A stretch of DNA of 63,319 bases from Methylococcales bacterium. GTDB taxonomy: Bacteria > Pseudomonadota > Gammaproteobacteria > Methylococcales > Methylomonadaceae. The translations under genes and the position numbers were made by a program. Positions 29,708-39,408 of this stretch are shown here, piece after piece. The stretch covers positions 1-63,319 of the forward strand of contig JAQTPT010000018.1 of the NCBI GenBank assembly GCA_028712795.1, read 5' to 3'. Under the pieces are notes generated by a model. It was not told where the DNA came from. It saw only the letters and a program-made list of their open reading frames with translations, and searched no databases. How positions within the stretch are numbered: position 1 is the first letter of the stretch; every line of letters begins with the position of its first letter.

Positions 29708-30592
29708 TTAATCGATAAAACGTTTACATAAATCGCCATAGGCTTCAATCCGGCGGTCACGCAAGTAGGGCCATATTTGCCTGACCCGTTCAATACGGCT
29801 GCTATTTAGCTCGCATGTTAATAGTTTTGTATCTACATCATTGGCTTGGGTTATTATTTCGCCTTGCGGGCCGGCTATAAAGCTGTTGCCCCAGAAATTG
29901 ATCCCATCTGAAGAGTCAGTGGCTTGCTCAAAGCCGATACGGTTGCAGGAAATGACCGGAATGCCATTGGCGACAGCGTGGGAGCGCTGAATAGTGATCC
30001 AGGCGTCCAGTTGGCGTTGTTGTTCTGCCGGGCTATCTTGAGCATCCCAGCCGATGGCGGTTGGGTATATTAAAACTTCTGCACCGGCTAGAGCCATTAA
30101 TCTGGCGGCTTCCGGAAACCATTGATCCCAACAGATTAAAACGCCTAATTTACCGATAGATGTTTCTATGGGTTTAAAACCCAGATCGCCGGGCGTAAAA
30201 TAATACTTTTCATAAAAACCCGGATCGTCGGGTATGTGCATTTTTCTGTATTTACCGGCGATACTTCCATCTTTATCGAAGACCACCGCAGTGTTATGAT
30301 AAAGGCCAGGCGCTCTTTTTTCGAACAGCGTTGATACTATAACAATTTTAAGTTTTTTGGCCACCGCTGACAGTATTTCAGTCGCAGGACCTGGAACAGA
30401 TTGAGCAAGATCAAAATTATTATAATCTTCATTTTGACAAAAATAGGGCCCTAGATGCAGCTCCGGAAGGACCACCAGATCAGCATTGGCAGCGGCGGCC
30501 TCATGTATTTTTGCAATGGAAAAGCCTAGGTTTGTTTCTCTGTCTGCATTACAAGGTTGTTGGACAGCGCTAACGATTAAAATGGATTTCAT
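29708..30592 (-). CDS. aguB: N-carbamoylputrescine amidase-like carbon-nitrogen hydrolase
   Basis: This nitrilase-superfamily enzyme probably converts N-carbamoylputrescine to putrescine in the arginine-to-polyamine route. The Glu-Lys-Cys triad is visible: Glu in VVLPELHLGPYF, Lys in GKYRKMHIPDDPGFYEKYYF and Cys in GVLICWDQWFPEAARLMA. The 294-residue length and the HIPDDPGFYEKYYFTPGD segment match AguB. The partner agmatine deiminase (aguA) is not beside it. It is convergent with the DUF2914 gene. Confidence 0.88.
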   Translation of the reverse strand: MKSILIVSAVQQPCNADRETNLGFSIAKIHEAAAANADLVVLPELHLGPYFCQNEDYNNFDLAQSVPGPATEILSAVAKKLKIVIVSTLFEKRAPGLYHNTAVVFDKDGSIAGKYRKMHIPDDPGFYEKYYFTPGDLGFKPIETSIGKLGVLICWDQWFPEAARLMALAGAEVLIYPTAIGWDAQDSPAEQQRQLDAWITIQRSHAVANGIPVISCNRIGFEQATDSSDGINFWGNSFIAGPQGEIITQANDVDTKLLTCELNSSRIERVRQIWPYLRDRRIEAYGDLCKRFID

Positions 30593-30965
30593 AATTCAGT
30601 GGTATGGGTAGGTTTTAATTCCATAAATATAGTCTATAGCAATTTTATCGTGATTACTCTAGCACGATGCCGATGCGGATCAAGCTCCAGTTCGGGATTT
30701 TTGTTTTCAGCTCGCCCGCCGTGCGGGAGTAGACATAATAAACACCAGATCAATTTTTGATCCTTCTGGGAGACGACTGGACTTGGTTTGAACGCCAACC
30801 TAACAGACGGGCTTTGGAGGCACGTGGCATAGTGGCTGATGCGATTGAAGCAAGATAGACAAAATAATAATGGTCTGACCATTAGTTGGCGTGGTTTCGT
30901 AGGGCTTGGGGGGGTTATAATTAATCACTCTGTTTGATAAACCAAATTATATTTTAGGAAGAAAA
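30593..30965. other. Intergenic region with a possible gene remnant
   Basis: On the plus strand a short open frame near 30755-30858 reads DWTWFERQPNRRALEARGIV and continues briefly to a stop. It looks like a protein C-terminus, but the family is not recognised and no intact gene precedes it. The ugd ribosome site (TAGGAAGAAAA) lies at the right end. Confidence 0.3.
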
Positions 30966-32306
30966 ATGAAAGTAACAGTATTTGGTTCCGGTTATGTAGG
31001 TTTAGTGACGGGTGTTTGTTTGGCGGAGGTTGGTAATGACGTATTATGTATTGATGTTGACCAACAAAAAATCGATAATTTAAATAAAGGCATTATTCCC
31101 ATTTACGAACCCGGGCTGGATGAAATGGTTAAGGATAATCAACACTCCGGACGGTTAAAATTTACCACGGATATTCAGGAAGCCGTAAGTCATGGTGTTT
31201 TTCAGTTTATAGCGGTCGGCACGCCGCCTGATGAAGATGGCGCTGCTGATTTGCAATATGTTTTGGCGGTCGCCAAATCCATCGCTGAAAATATGAATGA
31301 CTATCGTATTGTCATTGATAAATCGACAGTGCCTGTTGGCACGGCTGACAAAGTGAAGGAGACAATTCTTCAAGTGCAGGAAAAACGTGGTGTAGTTATT
31401 GATTTTGATGTCGTGTCAAACCCGGAGTTTTTAAAGGAAGGCGCTGCGATTAATGACTTCATGAAACCGGATCGCATTATTGTCGGAACGGATAACCCAA
31501 GGACCGCGGAATTGTTAAAAGCGCTCTATGCGCCGTTTAATCGTAACCATGAACGCATCATAACCATGGACGTGCGTTCGGCTGAACTGACCAAATATGC
31601 CGCCAATGCCATGTTAGCCACAAAAATCAGCTTTATGAACGAATTGGCTAATTTGGCCGAGCTATTGGGCGCTGACATAGAGCATGTCAGAAACGGCATA
31701 GGGTCCGATTCCCGCATTGGCTATTCCTTTATTTATCCCGGCTGCGGCTACGGAGGATCATGTTTTCCTAAAGATGTCAAAGCGCTGGAACGCACGGCAA
31801 AGCAAATGGGCTACAAAGCAGAATTGCTGAACGCGGTTGAAAATGTCAACGATCGCCAAAAACAGGTTTTATTTAATAAAGTTTTTAAGCACTACAAAGG
31901 TGATTTACAAGGCAAAACCTTTGCGCTTTGGGGCTTGGCATTTAAACCAAAAACCGATGACATGAGAGAAGCGGCTAGCCGTGTTATCCTTGAAGCATTG
32001 ATTAATGCAGGGGCCGCCGTTAGAGCTTTTGATCCGGAAGCTATGGATGAGGCAAAAAGGATATATGGCGATAAGCAAGGCTTAACTTTTGTTGATACGG
32101 CTGAAGAAGCGCTGCAGGGCGCCAATGCCTTGATTGTGGTGACGGAATGGAAAAACTTCTGGAGTCCTGACTTTGATTTGATAAAAAATAGCTTAAAAGA
32201 TCCGGTGATTTTTGATGGCAGAAACTTGTACCAGCCTGAACTGCTTAAGAAGCAAGGTATAACTTATTATGCTATAGGCAGAGGAATAAGGAATATTTCA
32301 GATTAA
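30966..32306 (+). CDS. ugd: UDP-glucose 6-dehydrogenase
   Basis: Ugd oxidises UDP-glucose to UDP-glucuronate, a precursor for acidic polysaccharides. The 446-residue protein has the N-terminal NAD motif [21 protein letters not shown], the [13 protein letters not shown] block, [12 protein letters not shown] and the catalytic cysteine region [18 protein letters not shown]. The central dimerisation helix contains [20 protein letters not shown]. The start follows a good TAGGAAG site. Its substrate comes from galU at 24.6 kb. Confidence 0.96.
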   Translation: MKVTVFGSGYVGLVTGVCLAEVGNDVLCIDVDQQKIDNLNKGIIPIYEPGLDEMVKDNQHSGRLKFTTDIQEAVSHGVFQFIAVGTPPDEDGAADLQYVLAVAKSIAENMNDYRIVIDKSTVPVGTADKVKETILQVQEKRGVVIDFDVVSNPEFLKEGAAINDFMKPDRIIVGTDNPRTAELLKALYAPFNRNHERIITMDVRSAELTKYAANAMLATKISFMNELANLAELLGADIEHVRNGIGSDSRIGYSFIYPGCGYGGSCFPKDVKALERTAKQMGYKAELLNAVENVNDRQKQVLFNKVFKHYKGDLQGKTFALWGLAFKPKTDDMREAASRVILEALINAGAAVRAFDPEAMDEAKRIYGDKQGLTFVDTAEEALQGANALIVVTEWKNFWSPDFDLIKNSLKDPVIFDGRNLYQPELLKKQGITYYAIGRGIRNISD

Positions 32307-32763
32307 ATTTATCGAGTCGTTATTGGATAAAAAACTCATGGTACCCTTAAGCGTGACGGGGTTTGCAACCGCGTTATTCACGGTTTGTCTGTGTTGAGAA
32401 CTTCAAACGATATTTTTATGCCATTAAAGATAGTTCCGGAGAGGGGACATACCCGCTACTATTTTTTGATGCACAAGCCGGAAACGTCCATTCTCGCTGG
32501 TGCCCGAACTGTTTTATTCCGGGGGTTCTTGTAAGGTTAAAAGATAGCGGCAATGTCAAAACGTTTGGGATGGGGTTGCAAACCCCGTCCCGCATAGAGC
32601 ATCAACATCCGTGGGCCTGCAAAAACGAAAGAACCAGCCCAGAGCCATAAAACGTCGTCCAAAACCTTATCCTTTGCTTATGATTCCAAGGCACCAAGCA
32701 TGTGCAATACTTTGATTATCAATAATTAAATATTTAAGGTAGCAGTATTAGCTTCAGAGGGGC
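32307..32763. other. Intergenic region with repeat copies 2 and 3
   Basis: No gene is supported. A GGGGTTTGCAACC-type palindrome lies at 32353-32381, and the left 103-bp direct repeat of the toxin-antitoxin cassette lies at 32492-32594. The 5' end shares TTCAAACGATAT with the copy near 62998. Confidence 0.6.
32492..32594. repeat. 103-bp direct repeat, left copy
   Basis: This begins TCTCGCTGGTGCCCGAACT and ends in GGGATGGGGTTGCAAACCCC plus GTCCCGCA. It differs from 33389-33491 at only a handful of positions and has the same orientation. The two copies bracket the RelE/RelB genes. Confidence 0.9.
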
Positions 32764-33039
32764 TTACATGCTTTTGAAAAGTCGGGCGTGGCTACCCAGT
32801 CGAGTCAGGTAAACATGTTGCACATCAGTCTGATAGATAAGCAGGGTATCTCCGCCCAGATGCAATTCGCGGAAGTCACTCCATTCGCCTTGTAACGCAT
32901 GATCCTTGGCTTCAGGTGGTAATGGTTCATCATTTAGCAAACAGGCAACGTACAGGAAAAACTTTGTTGTCTGTGTGTCCGTCAGGCGGAAGTTGCGTAT
33001 ATCTTTGATGAACGTTTTATGGCGCGAAATGGATCTCAT
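32764..33039 (-). CDS. RelE/YafQ-type mRNA interferase toxin
   Basis: The 91-residue basic protein starts MRSISRHKTFIKDIRNFRL and shows the RelE-fold pattern of the YafQ subgroup: EAKDHALQGEWSDFRELHLG, TLLIYQTDV and VYLTRLGSHARLF. YafQ toxins cut mRNA on the ribosome; the His in KDHAL and the C-terminal GSHARLF are at catalytic positions. The ATG overlaps the stop of the upstream antitoxin gene by four bases, so the pair is co-translated. Confidence 0.88.
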   Translation of the reverse strand: MRSISRHKTFIKDIRNFRLTDTQTTKFFLYVACLLNDEPLPPEAKDHALQGEWSDFRELHLGGDTLLIYQTDVQHVYLTRLGSHARLFKSM

Positions 33040-33296
33040 TGTGTATCAATTTCACGTTGGAGTTGTTCAAGTGTGATGGCTTCCAGATTTTTTCTTGCAC
33101 GGATATCCAGCATGGAGGCCTTGGTTTCCTCATTGGGCAAAGCGACATCGAAGGGCAGGCCCTGTTTAGCAACAATCAGGTTAGTGAAGATGTTGACAGC
33201 TTCACTGAAGTTCATGCCGAGTTGGGATAGTATTTGTTTGGCTTCCGTTAGCTTATCGGCATCAATGCGCAAGCTGGTTTGTATTTTGGCTGACAT
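33036..33296 (-). CDS. RelB/DinJ-type antitoxin
   Basis: The 86-residue protein starts SAKIQTSLRIDADKLTEAKQ, a ribbon-helix-helix DNA-binding segment, followed by LSQLGMNFSEAVNIFTNLIV and a C-terminal helix, as in the RelB/DinJ family. It would bind and neutralise the toxin encoded next to it and autorepress the operon. The whole module is flanked by direct repeats, suggesting it arrived as a unit. Confidence 0.9.
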   Translation of the reverse strand: MSAKIQTSLRIDADKLTEAKQILSQLGMNFSEAVNIFTNLIVAKQGLPFDVALPNEETKASMLDIRARKNLEAITLEQLQREIDTQ

Positions 33297-33388
33297 GTGG
33301 CTTTTCCCCTTGGTTAAGTGTACTTTTAGTATACCATTCGGGATGCAATTTGTATCGAATCAATGGATGATAAAAAAGGGGGGTATAC

Positions 33389-33491
33389 TCTCGCTGGTGC
33401 CCGAACTGCTTTATTCCGGGGGTTCTGGTAAGGTTAAAAGATAGCGGCAATGTCAAATCGTTTGGGACAGGGTTGCAAATCCCATCCCGCA
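33389..33491. repeat. 103-bp direct repeat, right copy
   Basis: This matches 32492-32594 with a few substitutions. It includes the motif GGGACAGGGTTGCAAATCCC, so each long repeat carries one member of the palindromic repeat family. It lies just outside the stop codon of pilE. Confidence 0.9.
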
Positions 33492-33504
33492 GGGGGGATG
33501 TCGG

Positions 33505-33969
33505 CTATTTTCCCCAGCACTCCTGCACTTTTGCAGGCGTAGTTTGCGTGGTAGAGATTGTTTTACCGTCTTCTTTAACCGCAAAAACTCCGCAAGTTGA
33601 ATCCGTAAAATCACTGGGCGTAGCTGTAAAGGTATAACTAGAGGCATTTGGCGTACCTGAAATTGCAATCGTGTAATGATTATCTGGAGAAGTGTTAGGA
33701 ACATTAATCTTTAAATCCGCGCAATTAAATATAGCAGGGGGAATTGGGTAGCCTGGCGAGATTGTTGTAGCATATTGGGGGCAATTTGCTCTATATTTTT
33801 CCTGTGCCAATTGCACCTTCAACAGCGCTGCTTTGCCATCCGCACGCTTTGAACGAATCACATAATCCGTATAAGACGGGTAAGCAATCGCCGCCAAAGT
33901 TCCGATAATAGCCACTACAACCATCAATTCGATTAAAGTAAAGCCGGAAGGTCGTTTAAATAGTTTCAT
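33505..33969 (-). CDS. pilE: Type IV minor pilin PilE-like
   Basis: This 154-residue prepilin has a short basic leader with the cleavage signal [16 protein letters not shown]. It then has the long hydrophobic helix ending in [20 protein letters not shown]. The C-terminal globular part contains the paired cysteines expected of PilE (CPQYAT and CADLK) and a final Cys in QECWGK. PilE is a minor pilin that primes or caps the pilus. It is divergent from the fimT-pilW-pilX-pilV genes, so one promoter region serves both units. Confidence 0.9.
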   Translation of the reverse strand: MKLFKRPSGFTLIELMVVVAIIGTLAAIAYPSYTDYVIRSKRADGKAALLKVQLAQEKYRANCPQYATTISPGYPIPPAIFNCADLKINVPNTSPDNHYTIAISGTPNASSYTFTATPSDFTDSTCGVFAVKEDGKTISTTQTTPAKVQECWGK

Positions 33970-34261
33970 AGTGCCGCCTTTTTAAACTTATTTTTTCAAG
34001 AAATATAGCATAACCCTTCATCGCGAAGGTAAATTGACAAAATGGAGCTTAGGAATAGAATAGCTTGCAATACATTTTATCAAGCGCATTTGGTTATAAC
34101 ATACCTAGCAGATCAATAACCATTATCTATACTTAATCTACACAAAGAAAGTGGATAATCATGTACAGACAAAATACGGCGGTTTTTTCTTAGTCTGGCA
34201 AAAAAGTTTTATCCAGCACTCAGTCTGTTTGTTAATAACGCCAACATCCGGCAGTCGCTAT

Positions 34262-34834
34262 ATGAAACAGTTCAGGTCAATATTACAAACAAAGCGGGGG
34301 GTTACGCTTACCGAAGTTATGGTCGTTGTCGCCATTATCGGCATTCTAGCTGCAATGGCAATGCCATCATTAAATGAGCAAATGCAACAACAGCGCGTAG
34401 AAGGCGCAGCTGAGGGGTTAGTTGCAGCCTTACACAATGCTAAAGCCGAGGCGATTACAAGGAATGCTTTCGTGGGCATTGCTTTCAGCCCTGCAACGAC
34501 AAATACCGATCTTAGTACTTGGTGTTATGGCATGACGCCGCATGCGACTACTGCTGCTGCGGCGACTTGTGATTGTACAACTGCCAATAGTTGTTTAACT
34601 GGAAGCGTAGTGCAAAGCTCCGATTTTAAAGGCATCACCGTCAATTTTAATACGACAAATTCGCGTATCTTTAATCCGTTGCAAGGTACAGGAACGCAAG
34701 GAACAGTTACATTTTCTGCTGGCAATAACAAAACATTAGGTGTTAGCACATCGACGCTTGGCCGAATTCGAATCTGTAAGGAAGATAATCCTAAATCAAC
34801 TATCACTAGCTATACGGACAGTGGAGATTGTTAA
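34262..34834 (+). CDS. fimT: GspH/FimT-type pseudopilin
   Basis: The start codon at 34262 gives a leader ending in [20 protein letters not shown], the conserved prepilin peptidase site with Glu at position 5 after cleavage. The 190-residue product has the FimT/GspH beta domain with a C-terminal cysteine pair, including IRICKED. An upstream GTG at 34151 would add 37 residues that do not fit a leader. It is the first gene of the minor-pilin operon; its stop overlaps the start of pilW by one base. Confidence 0.88.
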   Translation: MKQFRSILQTKRGVTLTEVMVVVAIIGILAAMAMPSLNEQMQQQRVEGAAEGLVAALHNAKAEAITRNAFVGIAFSPATTNTDLSTWCYGMTPHATTAAAATCDCTTANSCLTGSVVQSSDFKGITVNFNTTNSRIFNPLQGTGTQGTVTFSAGNNKTLGVSTSTLGRIRICKEDNPKSTITSYTDSGDC

Positions 34835-35529
34835 TGAATCGGGCAACCAAATTTAGTCCCAAAGAACCCATGGAAGCTGGTTTTACCTTAATTGAGTTGA
34901 TGATTTCCATTGTAATTGGGCTTATCGTCCTCTCCGCTGTTATCAGTATGTTTGTTACCATGATTAAATCCGATAATGACAATCTTAAATCCATTCGGCT
35001 CAATCAGCAATTGAGGGCGGCGATGAGTTTGATTACTCGTGATATCCGAAGAGCTGGCTTTGATGGTTTGGGAGCTACACGTGCAGCAGGCTCGTATCCA
35101 TTCTCTACCCCACTAAGTCGTTTAACTATTGGTAATAATGACCATGGCAATGCAAATTCATGCGTGGGTTTTGCCTATGATGAAGACAAAGACGGCATAG
35201 ATGATGGCAATGCCGAACGTTATGGTTATCGGTGGGATTCGGTTGATGGCGCAATAGAAATTCGTAAAAGCGGCATAGCTTGCACTGTGGGAGGTTGGGA
35301 GAATTTAACTGATGAGACATTGATTGAACTCTTTCCCGAAACTATTGCAGGTGTAACCCACCCAGGATTGGAGTTTGTTGAAACGTTCGTCATCGAGGCC
35401 TGTATGTATATCAGGCAAATCGAGATTACCATTCGCGGCCGATTACGCAAAGACAATACCGTCGCAAGAACAATTTCAGAAATTGTAAAAATCCGCAATG
35501 AAGACACCGGTCCCGTTCCCTGTCCCTAA
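34834..35529 (+). CDS. pilW: Minor pilin PilW-like
   Basis: The product, about 231 residues long, has a leader ending in [20 protein letters not shown] and the helix continuing ISMFVTMIKSDNDN. The segment LRAAMSLITRDIRRAGFDG is typical of PilW. PilW is an accessory pilin needed for pilus biogenesis and surface attachment. The ATG at 34834 follows GTGGAG at good distance and overlaps the fimT stop codon. Transcription continues into pilX 53 bases later. Confidence 0.9.
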   Translation: MNRATKFSPKEPMEAGFTLIELMISIVIGLIVLSAVISMFVTMIKSDNDNLKSIRLNQQLRAAMSLITRDIRRAGFDGLGATRAAGSYPFSTPLSRLTIGNNDHGNANSCVGFAYDEDKDGIDDGNAERYGYRWDSVDGAIEIRKSGIACTVGGWENLTDETLIELFPETIAGVTHPGLEFVETFVIEACMYIRQIEITIRGRLRKDNTVARTISEIVKIRNEDTGPVPCP

Positions 35530-35582
35530 ATATTCTCATTTGCAGTGTATCTGACTTGAAATAAGTAATTGGGAGCAATGGC

Positions 35583-36803
35583 ATGAAAAATCAATATCTT
35601 CAAAAGCAACAAGGCATGGCAACCCTTATCGTCTCAATAGTTGTTCTGATTATTACCACGCTGATGGTACTTATGGCCGCTAAAGTGGGAATATTCGACT
35701 TTCGCATGGCTGCTAACGAAGCACGTTACAAGGAAGCTTTTGCCACCGCTGAAGCAGGGCTTGATTTTGCCGTGCAAAAATTTGACGATCAGTTTAGACA
35801 CAATTTTGACGGAACCGCAGCATCATGGACAACGATTATCAACAACTCACAAGTTCCCAATGGAAGAAAAGCAGATGGAACGGCTGCCGGGGCTGGTGAA
35901 GCTTCCTTTGGAGTGAGCATAACAGACACAGGTGCATTAATAGGCGGGGTATCTGTTTATCGGTTTCAATCAACAGGATTGAGCGCTGATGGAACAGGTA
36001 CTGCAACAGTTCAACGTGAAATCACCATGAAGAAAATTCTGGGCGGTTCATCACCTGAGGTTTCCGTGATGGCGGCTGGCAGTGTGGGCACAGGAGGTGA
36101 CTTCAATATTGTTGCCAACCCTAACGGTGCCGGCAATGGCATCCCAGTATCCATTTGGACGGGTGGGCCTTCACCCAATGGCGATGTAACCTTTACAGGT
36201 AATTCAGCAGCGACTTGCCAACTTGGGGATTTTAACGGCACATGCAGCAATCCGTCTGGAGAAAAACTTTCGTCGAAAGGTAATGTTGGCCCTGATATAT
36301 TGGCCAACGACCCCAACTTTCCTCATGATATATTCCAGTATATGTTTGGCGTGGCACGTGGTGATTGGGAAACCATTTACTCAATGGCAAATTCAAACTA
36401 CCAGGTTGCTGACAATTGCACCGGTTTAAGCGCAACATCAGGGCAAAAATTCAGGTTATGGTGGATAACAGGTGACTGTAATATTTCAGGTATAACAATT
36501 GGCTCAGAAACTGCCCCCGTAATTTTGGTGATTGACGATCATACACTGGTAGACCACTCAAATGGTACTTTTTACGGAATTCCTTATATTTTTGATAACC
36601 CTAGCAATCCCGGCATACCCAGTGCCGATTTTGGTGGGACTCCCGTTATTTATGGCGCATTGGTATCAGATGCAGGCGGAGGTGCCATGCAAGGCAGCTA
36701 TTCAGTGGTCTACGATTCAACGCTTCTAGGCAATATAGCGTCACCCAATAATAGCGCCAATTACGGTATCGGTTACATCCCCGGAAGTTGGCGGGATTTT
36801 TAA
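35583..36803 (+). CDS. pilX: PilX-like pilus assembly protein, long form
   Basis: The N-terminus QQGMATLIVSIVVLIITTLM matches PilX, which has a non-methylated GMATLI variant of the prepilin leader. The first 150 residues have the PilX helix and the segment EARYKEAFATAEAGLDFAVQ. At 406 residues it is about twice the usual PilX. The extra C-terminal half is glycine-rich with two cysteine-containing segments (CQLGDFNGTC and NCTGLSATSG). It lies between pilW and the giant pilV-like gene. Confidence 0.85.
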   Translation: MKNQYLQKQQGMATLIVSIVVLIITTLMVLMAAKVGIFDFRMAANEARYKEAFATAEAGLDFAVQKFDDQFRHNFDGTAASWTTIINNSQVPNGRKADGTAAGAGEASFGVSITDTGALIGGVSVYRFQSTGLSADGTGTATVQREITMKKILGGSSPEVSVMAAGSVGTGGDFNIVANPNGAGNGIPVSIWTGGPSPNGDVTFTGNSAATCQLGDFNGTCSNPSGEKLSSKGNVGPDILANDPNFPHDIFQYMFGVARGDWETIYSMANSNYQVADNCTGLSATSGQKFRLWWITGDCNISGITIGSETAPVILVIDDHTLVDHSNGTFYGIPYIFDNPSNPGIPSADFGGTPVIYGALVSDAGGGAMQGSYSVVYDSTLLGNIASPNNSANYGIGYIPGSWRDF

Positions 36804-36834
36804 ATAACGCCAGCCCACTGCACAGGTAACCAAT

Positions 36835-39408
36835 ATGAAAGAACTATTTTCTCAAAAAGGCGTCGGCCTTATCGAAGTACTCATCGCTGGACTTGTTTTT
36901 GCCATTGGCATCACTGCAGTGGTGCAATTGCAGGGCACATTTTTTACAAGTAGCAGCGCCGCTTATGCACGCTCCATCGCAATGAGTATTGCCCAGGAGA
37001 AAATTGAAGATTTACGCGGGTTTCAGGTAACGGATTCCAGTGTTGTTGATATTTTCGACTTTACCTCGATTACAGCTAATGGCGGCGGGCGCTGCACCGA
37101 ACAACTCATTAATGGCGTCTGTAACTTGGCTGTACCTTCTGGTAGTCTCGCCAAAGATAACATCACTTTTAACCGGAGTTGGGCAGTCACCAATTATTAT
37201 TACACTGGTGCACCCAATAACAGAGTGGTAACCACCACCCCAAGCGGCGATATCGTGCAAAAACAAGTTACGGTTACAGTCGGCTGGACAGATATCGACG
37301 GTACCGCCCAGACCGCCAGTCTCAGCACCGTTATCAACAAATTCAGTGGAGCGGCATCAACGGGTCTGATCGCAAATAATATTGGCGGTAGCGGGAATAA
37401 ACCCGTGGTGCATTATACACCAAGTGTCGATTCTGGGGTTGTGGCTGTGAGTGTAGGTGTTAATGTCAATAGGGAAACACTTATTCCCACCACTAATGGC
37501 AGTAATCAAGTTAAATTTACCGCTTATACCTATGGCGGTAGTGGCAATTTGCTTCGGCAAGAGGATTTCTTGACCGTATCTTGCGATTGCGAGTTTACGA
37601 CAGCCGGAAATGCAAGAACTCCGGGTTATGCAAAATGGGACAGTTCCATCAAAAGCTACAAGGATTATGACGGTGATTTGATCATCAAGGACAAAGGCCA
37701 ACGTTCTGGCGGTGGTCAAGATGAAATGTGCGACATCTGCTGCCAGGATCATCATGATGCAGGTGCCAGTGCCGTTGATACCGAAAGTCAAAATTACTGC
37801 GACCCTGCGACCGACAAACTGGATCGCTGTTACGACCCTTTTCGCGGCAGTAGCGATTATGCGGGTGGCAAACATAACCACTACACCAGCTCAGGCGCTG
37901 TTGCTTCCACGGGACCCTATTTAGAAGCCTGCCGCATGAAACGGATCAATGGCTTTTGGCGGGTTTATCAGGACTGGCACCGCGTTGATCTTAGCGTATT
38001 TCCTATTAGCGAAATCACAGCAGCCAACGTCAATAACAACGAAGCAGCTTACGTCGGTTATGTAAAGGATATTGTCGATGCTATTTTGAAAGACGATGCA
38101 ATTACCAGGTTTAATGGTCAAACCTTTACAAAACCAACACCCAAGCCAGCAAGCATTGATCGAACCTCATCCAACCCGATCGCTCTTGCAGTTGATCAGC
38201 AGGAAACGTTGACAGGTCGCGCTGTTTTTGTTGATTACTTGAGTGCCGATTTGCTATCGAAAATTCGAATCAAGATAGGTGATTCAGTAGACTATCTTGT
38301 CGATGTTCCTTTTTACGAAGTGGACATTACTAATCGAGCGCCTCGCTGCGCACCCACTGTAACCGCATACGGTGGTTGGTGTTCACCCGCTAATAATACC
38401 GTTCATGTTGGTGCAGGTGACATTACAGATAAGAAAGGTAATGGTTTGGCAGTCGGACAAATTGAAGGTGCAGCAACCACAAGCGCCAGTAATATAACAT
38501 TTGAAATGCGGAGGAGTAATAGTGGATTGATGGGATTGACATCACCGGTGGATGCCAATGTTTCCGCCCTAAATCCTGATATTGTAAGGGATATAGTCAG
38601 TGTTGCCGTCAATGTTACCGGCACGGGTGGCATCACGCATACATTGAGCATCACATTGTCTGGCGGTATACCTATTTCCGGTACGCTTGTGGTTACTCCT
38701 ACTAGTGGCACGGGGACTTGTAACGGTAGCGACACATCTTATTCATGTACGGTGCCAAACAGTGTGGGGGGCAGCCTGACATTTAATGGAATGACAGCAA
38801 CTGAAACCTGTAGCGGTACATCAAGTTATACAGCAGGCATAACGGATCAGTCGATTACGATGACAATAACCTGTGCACCAAACATTGCGACTCACACACT
38901 GCTCGTAACATTATCGGGCGGTACTCCGGCAACGGGAACGTTAATGGTTACACCTGCTAGTGGAATTGGTAGCTGTACGGGCAGTGGTGCGTCATACTCC
39001 TGCACGGTTCCGAATAGTGAAGCCGGTAGTCTTAGTTTTACCGGGTTAACCTCGGCTGGGGCAAGTTGCTCTGGAACAGGTAGCTATACTTCTTCACTTT
39101 CAGATCAATCTACATCGATGACGATTACCTGTCAAGCCATGCGATCGTTGACGGCGTGTGTCACCTCGCAAGTGGGTACTAAAGTTGAATCAGGAACTAC
39201 CATACCTTCTACAGCGGGTTCCTGTGGAGAGGCTGGTACTTGTGGTTCAGGCAACAAAGGTTTGCAGTTTAGTTGCAGTGTGCCAAATGGTTTAAACGGT
39301 ACGTTAAATTTTGTTGGTTTAAGAAAAGATGGCGCAAGTACCGCCAATTGCATTGGCAGTGCAACTTTTAATGCCACGGATGCAAGTGTTAATTTGACAT
39401 GCATCTAA
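36835..39408 (+). CDS. Giant PilV-like prepilin with repeat tail
   Basis: The N-terminus is a PilV-type prepilin (QKGVGLIEVLIAGLVFAIGI), with the helix and the IAQEKIEDLRGFQ segment. PilV is usually under 200 residues, but this protein has 857. A Cys/His-rich patch CDICCQDHHD lies near residues 298-308, with more Cys shortly after. From about residue 599, three modules of roughly 80-85 residues follow. The first two are clearly repeated (THTLSITLSGG and ATHTLLVTLSGG starts, YSCTVPNS, MTITC ends); the third is diverged. Each has about four cysteines, suggesting disulfide-stabilised beta domains. It likely forms a pilus-tip adhesin. No pilY1 gene is seen after it. Confidence 0.85.
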   Translation: MKELFSQKGVGLIEVLIAGLVFAIGITAVVQLQGTFFTSSSAAYARSIAMSIAQEKIEDLRGFQVTDSSVVDIFDFTSITANGGGRCTEQLINGVCNLAVPSGSLAKDNITFNRSWAVTNYYYTGAPNNRVVTTTPSGDIVQKQVTVTVGWTDIDGTAQTASLSTVINKFSGAASTGLIANNIGGSGNKPVVHYTPSVDSGVVAVSVGVNVNRETLIPTTNGSNQVKFTAYTYGGSGNLLRQEDFLTVSCDCEFTTAGNARTPGYAKWDSSIKSYKDYDGDLIIKDKGQRSGGGQDEMCDICCQDHHDAGASAVDTESQNYCDPATDKLDRCYDPFRGSSDYAGGKHNHYTSSGAVASTGPYLEACRMKRINGFWRVYQDWHRVDLSVFPISEITAANVNNNEAAYVGYVKDIVDAILKDDAITRFNGQTFTKPTPKPASIDRTSSNPIALAVDQQETLTGRAVFVDYLSADLLSKIRIKIGDSVDYLVDVPFYEVDITNRAPRCAPTVTAYGGWCSPANNTVHVGAGDITDKKGNGLAVGQIEGAATTSASNITFEMRRSNSGLMGLTSPVDANVSALNPDIVRDIVSVAVNVTGTGGITHTLSITLSGGIPISGTLVVTPTSGTGTCNGSDTSYSCTVPNSVGGSLTFNGMTATETCSGTSSYTAGITDQSITMTITCAPNIATHTLLVTLSGGTPATGTLMVTPASGIGSCTGSGASYSCTVPNSEAGSLSFTGLTSAGASCSGTGSYTSSLSDQSTSMTITCQAMRSLTACVTSQVGTKVESGTTIPSTAGSCGEAGTCGSGNKGLQFSCSVPNGLNGTLNFVGLRKDGASTANCIGSATFNATDASVNLTCI

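Noticed and set aside
30755..30858. Plus-strand frame reading like a protein C-terminus (DWTWFERQPNRRALEARGIV)
   Set aside because: Too short, with no start, ribosome site or recognised family; kept only as a note for the intergenic region.
33345..33500. CRISPR-like array from the recurring GGTTGCAAA palindromes
   Set aside because: Copies are widely dispersed, not regularly spaced, and have no spacers or cas genes.
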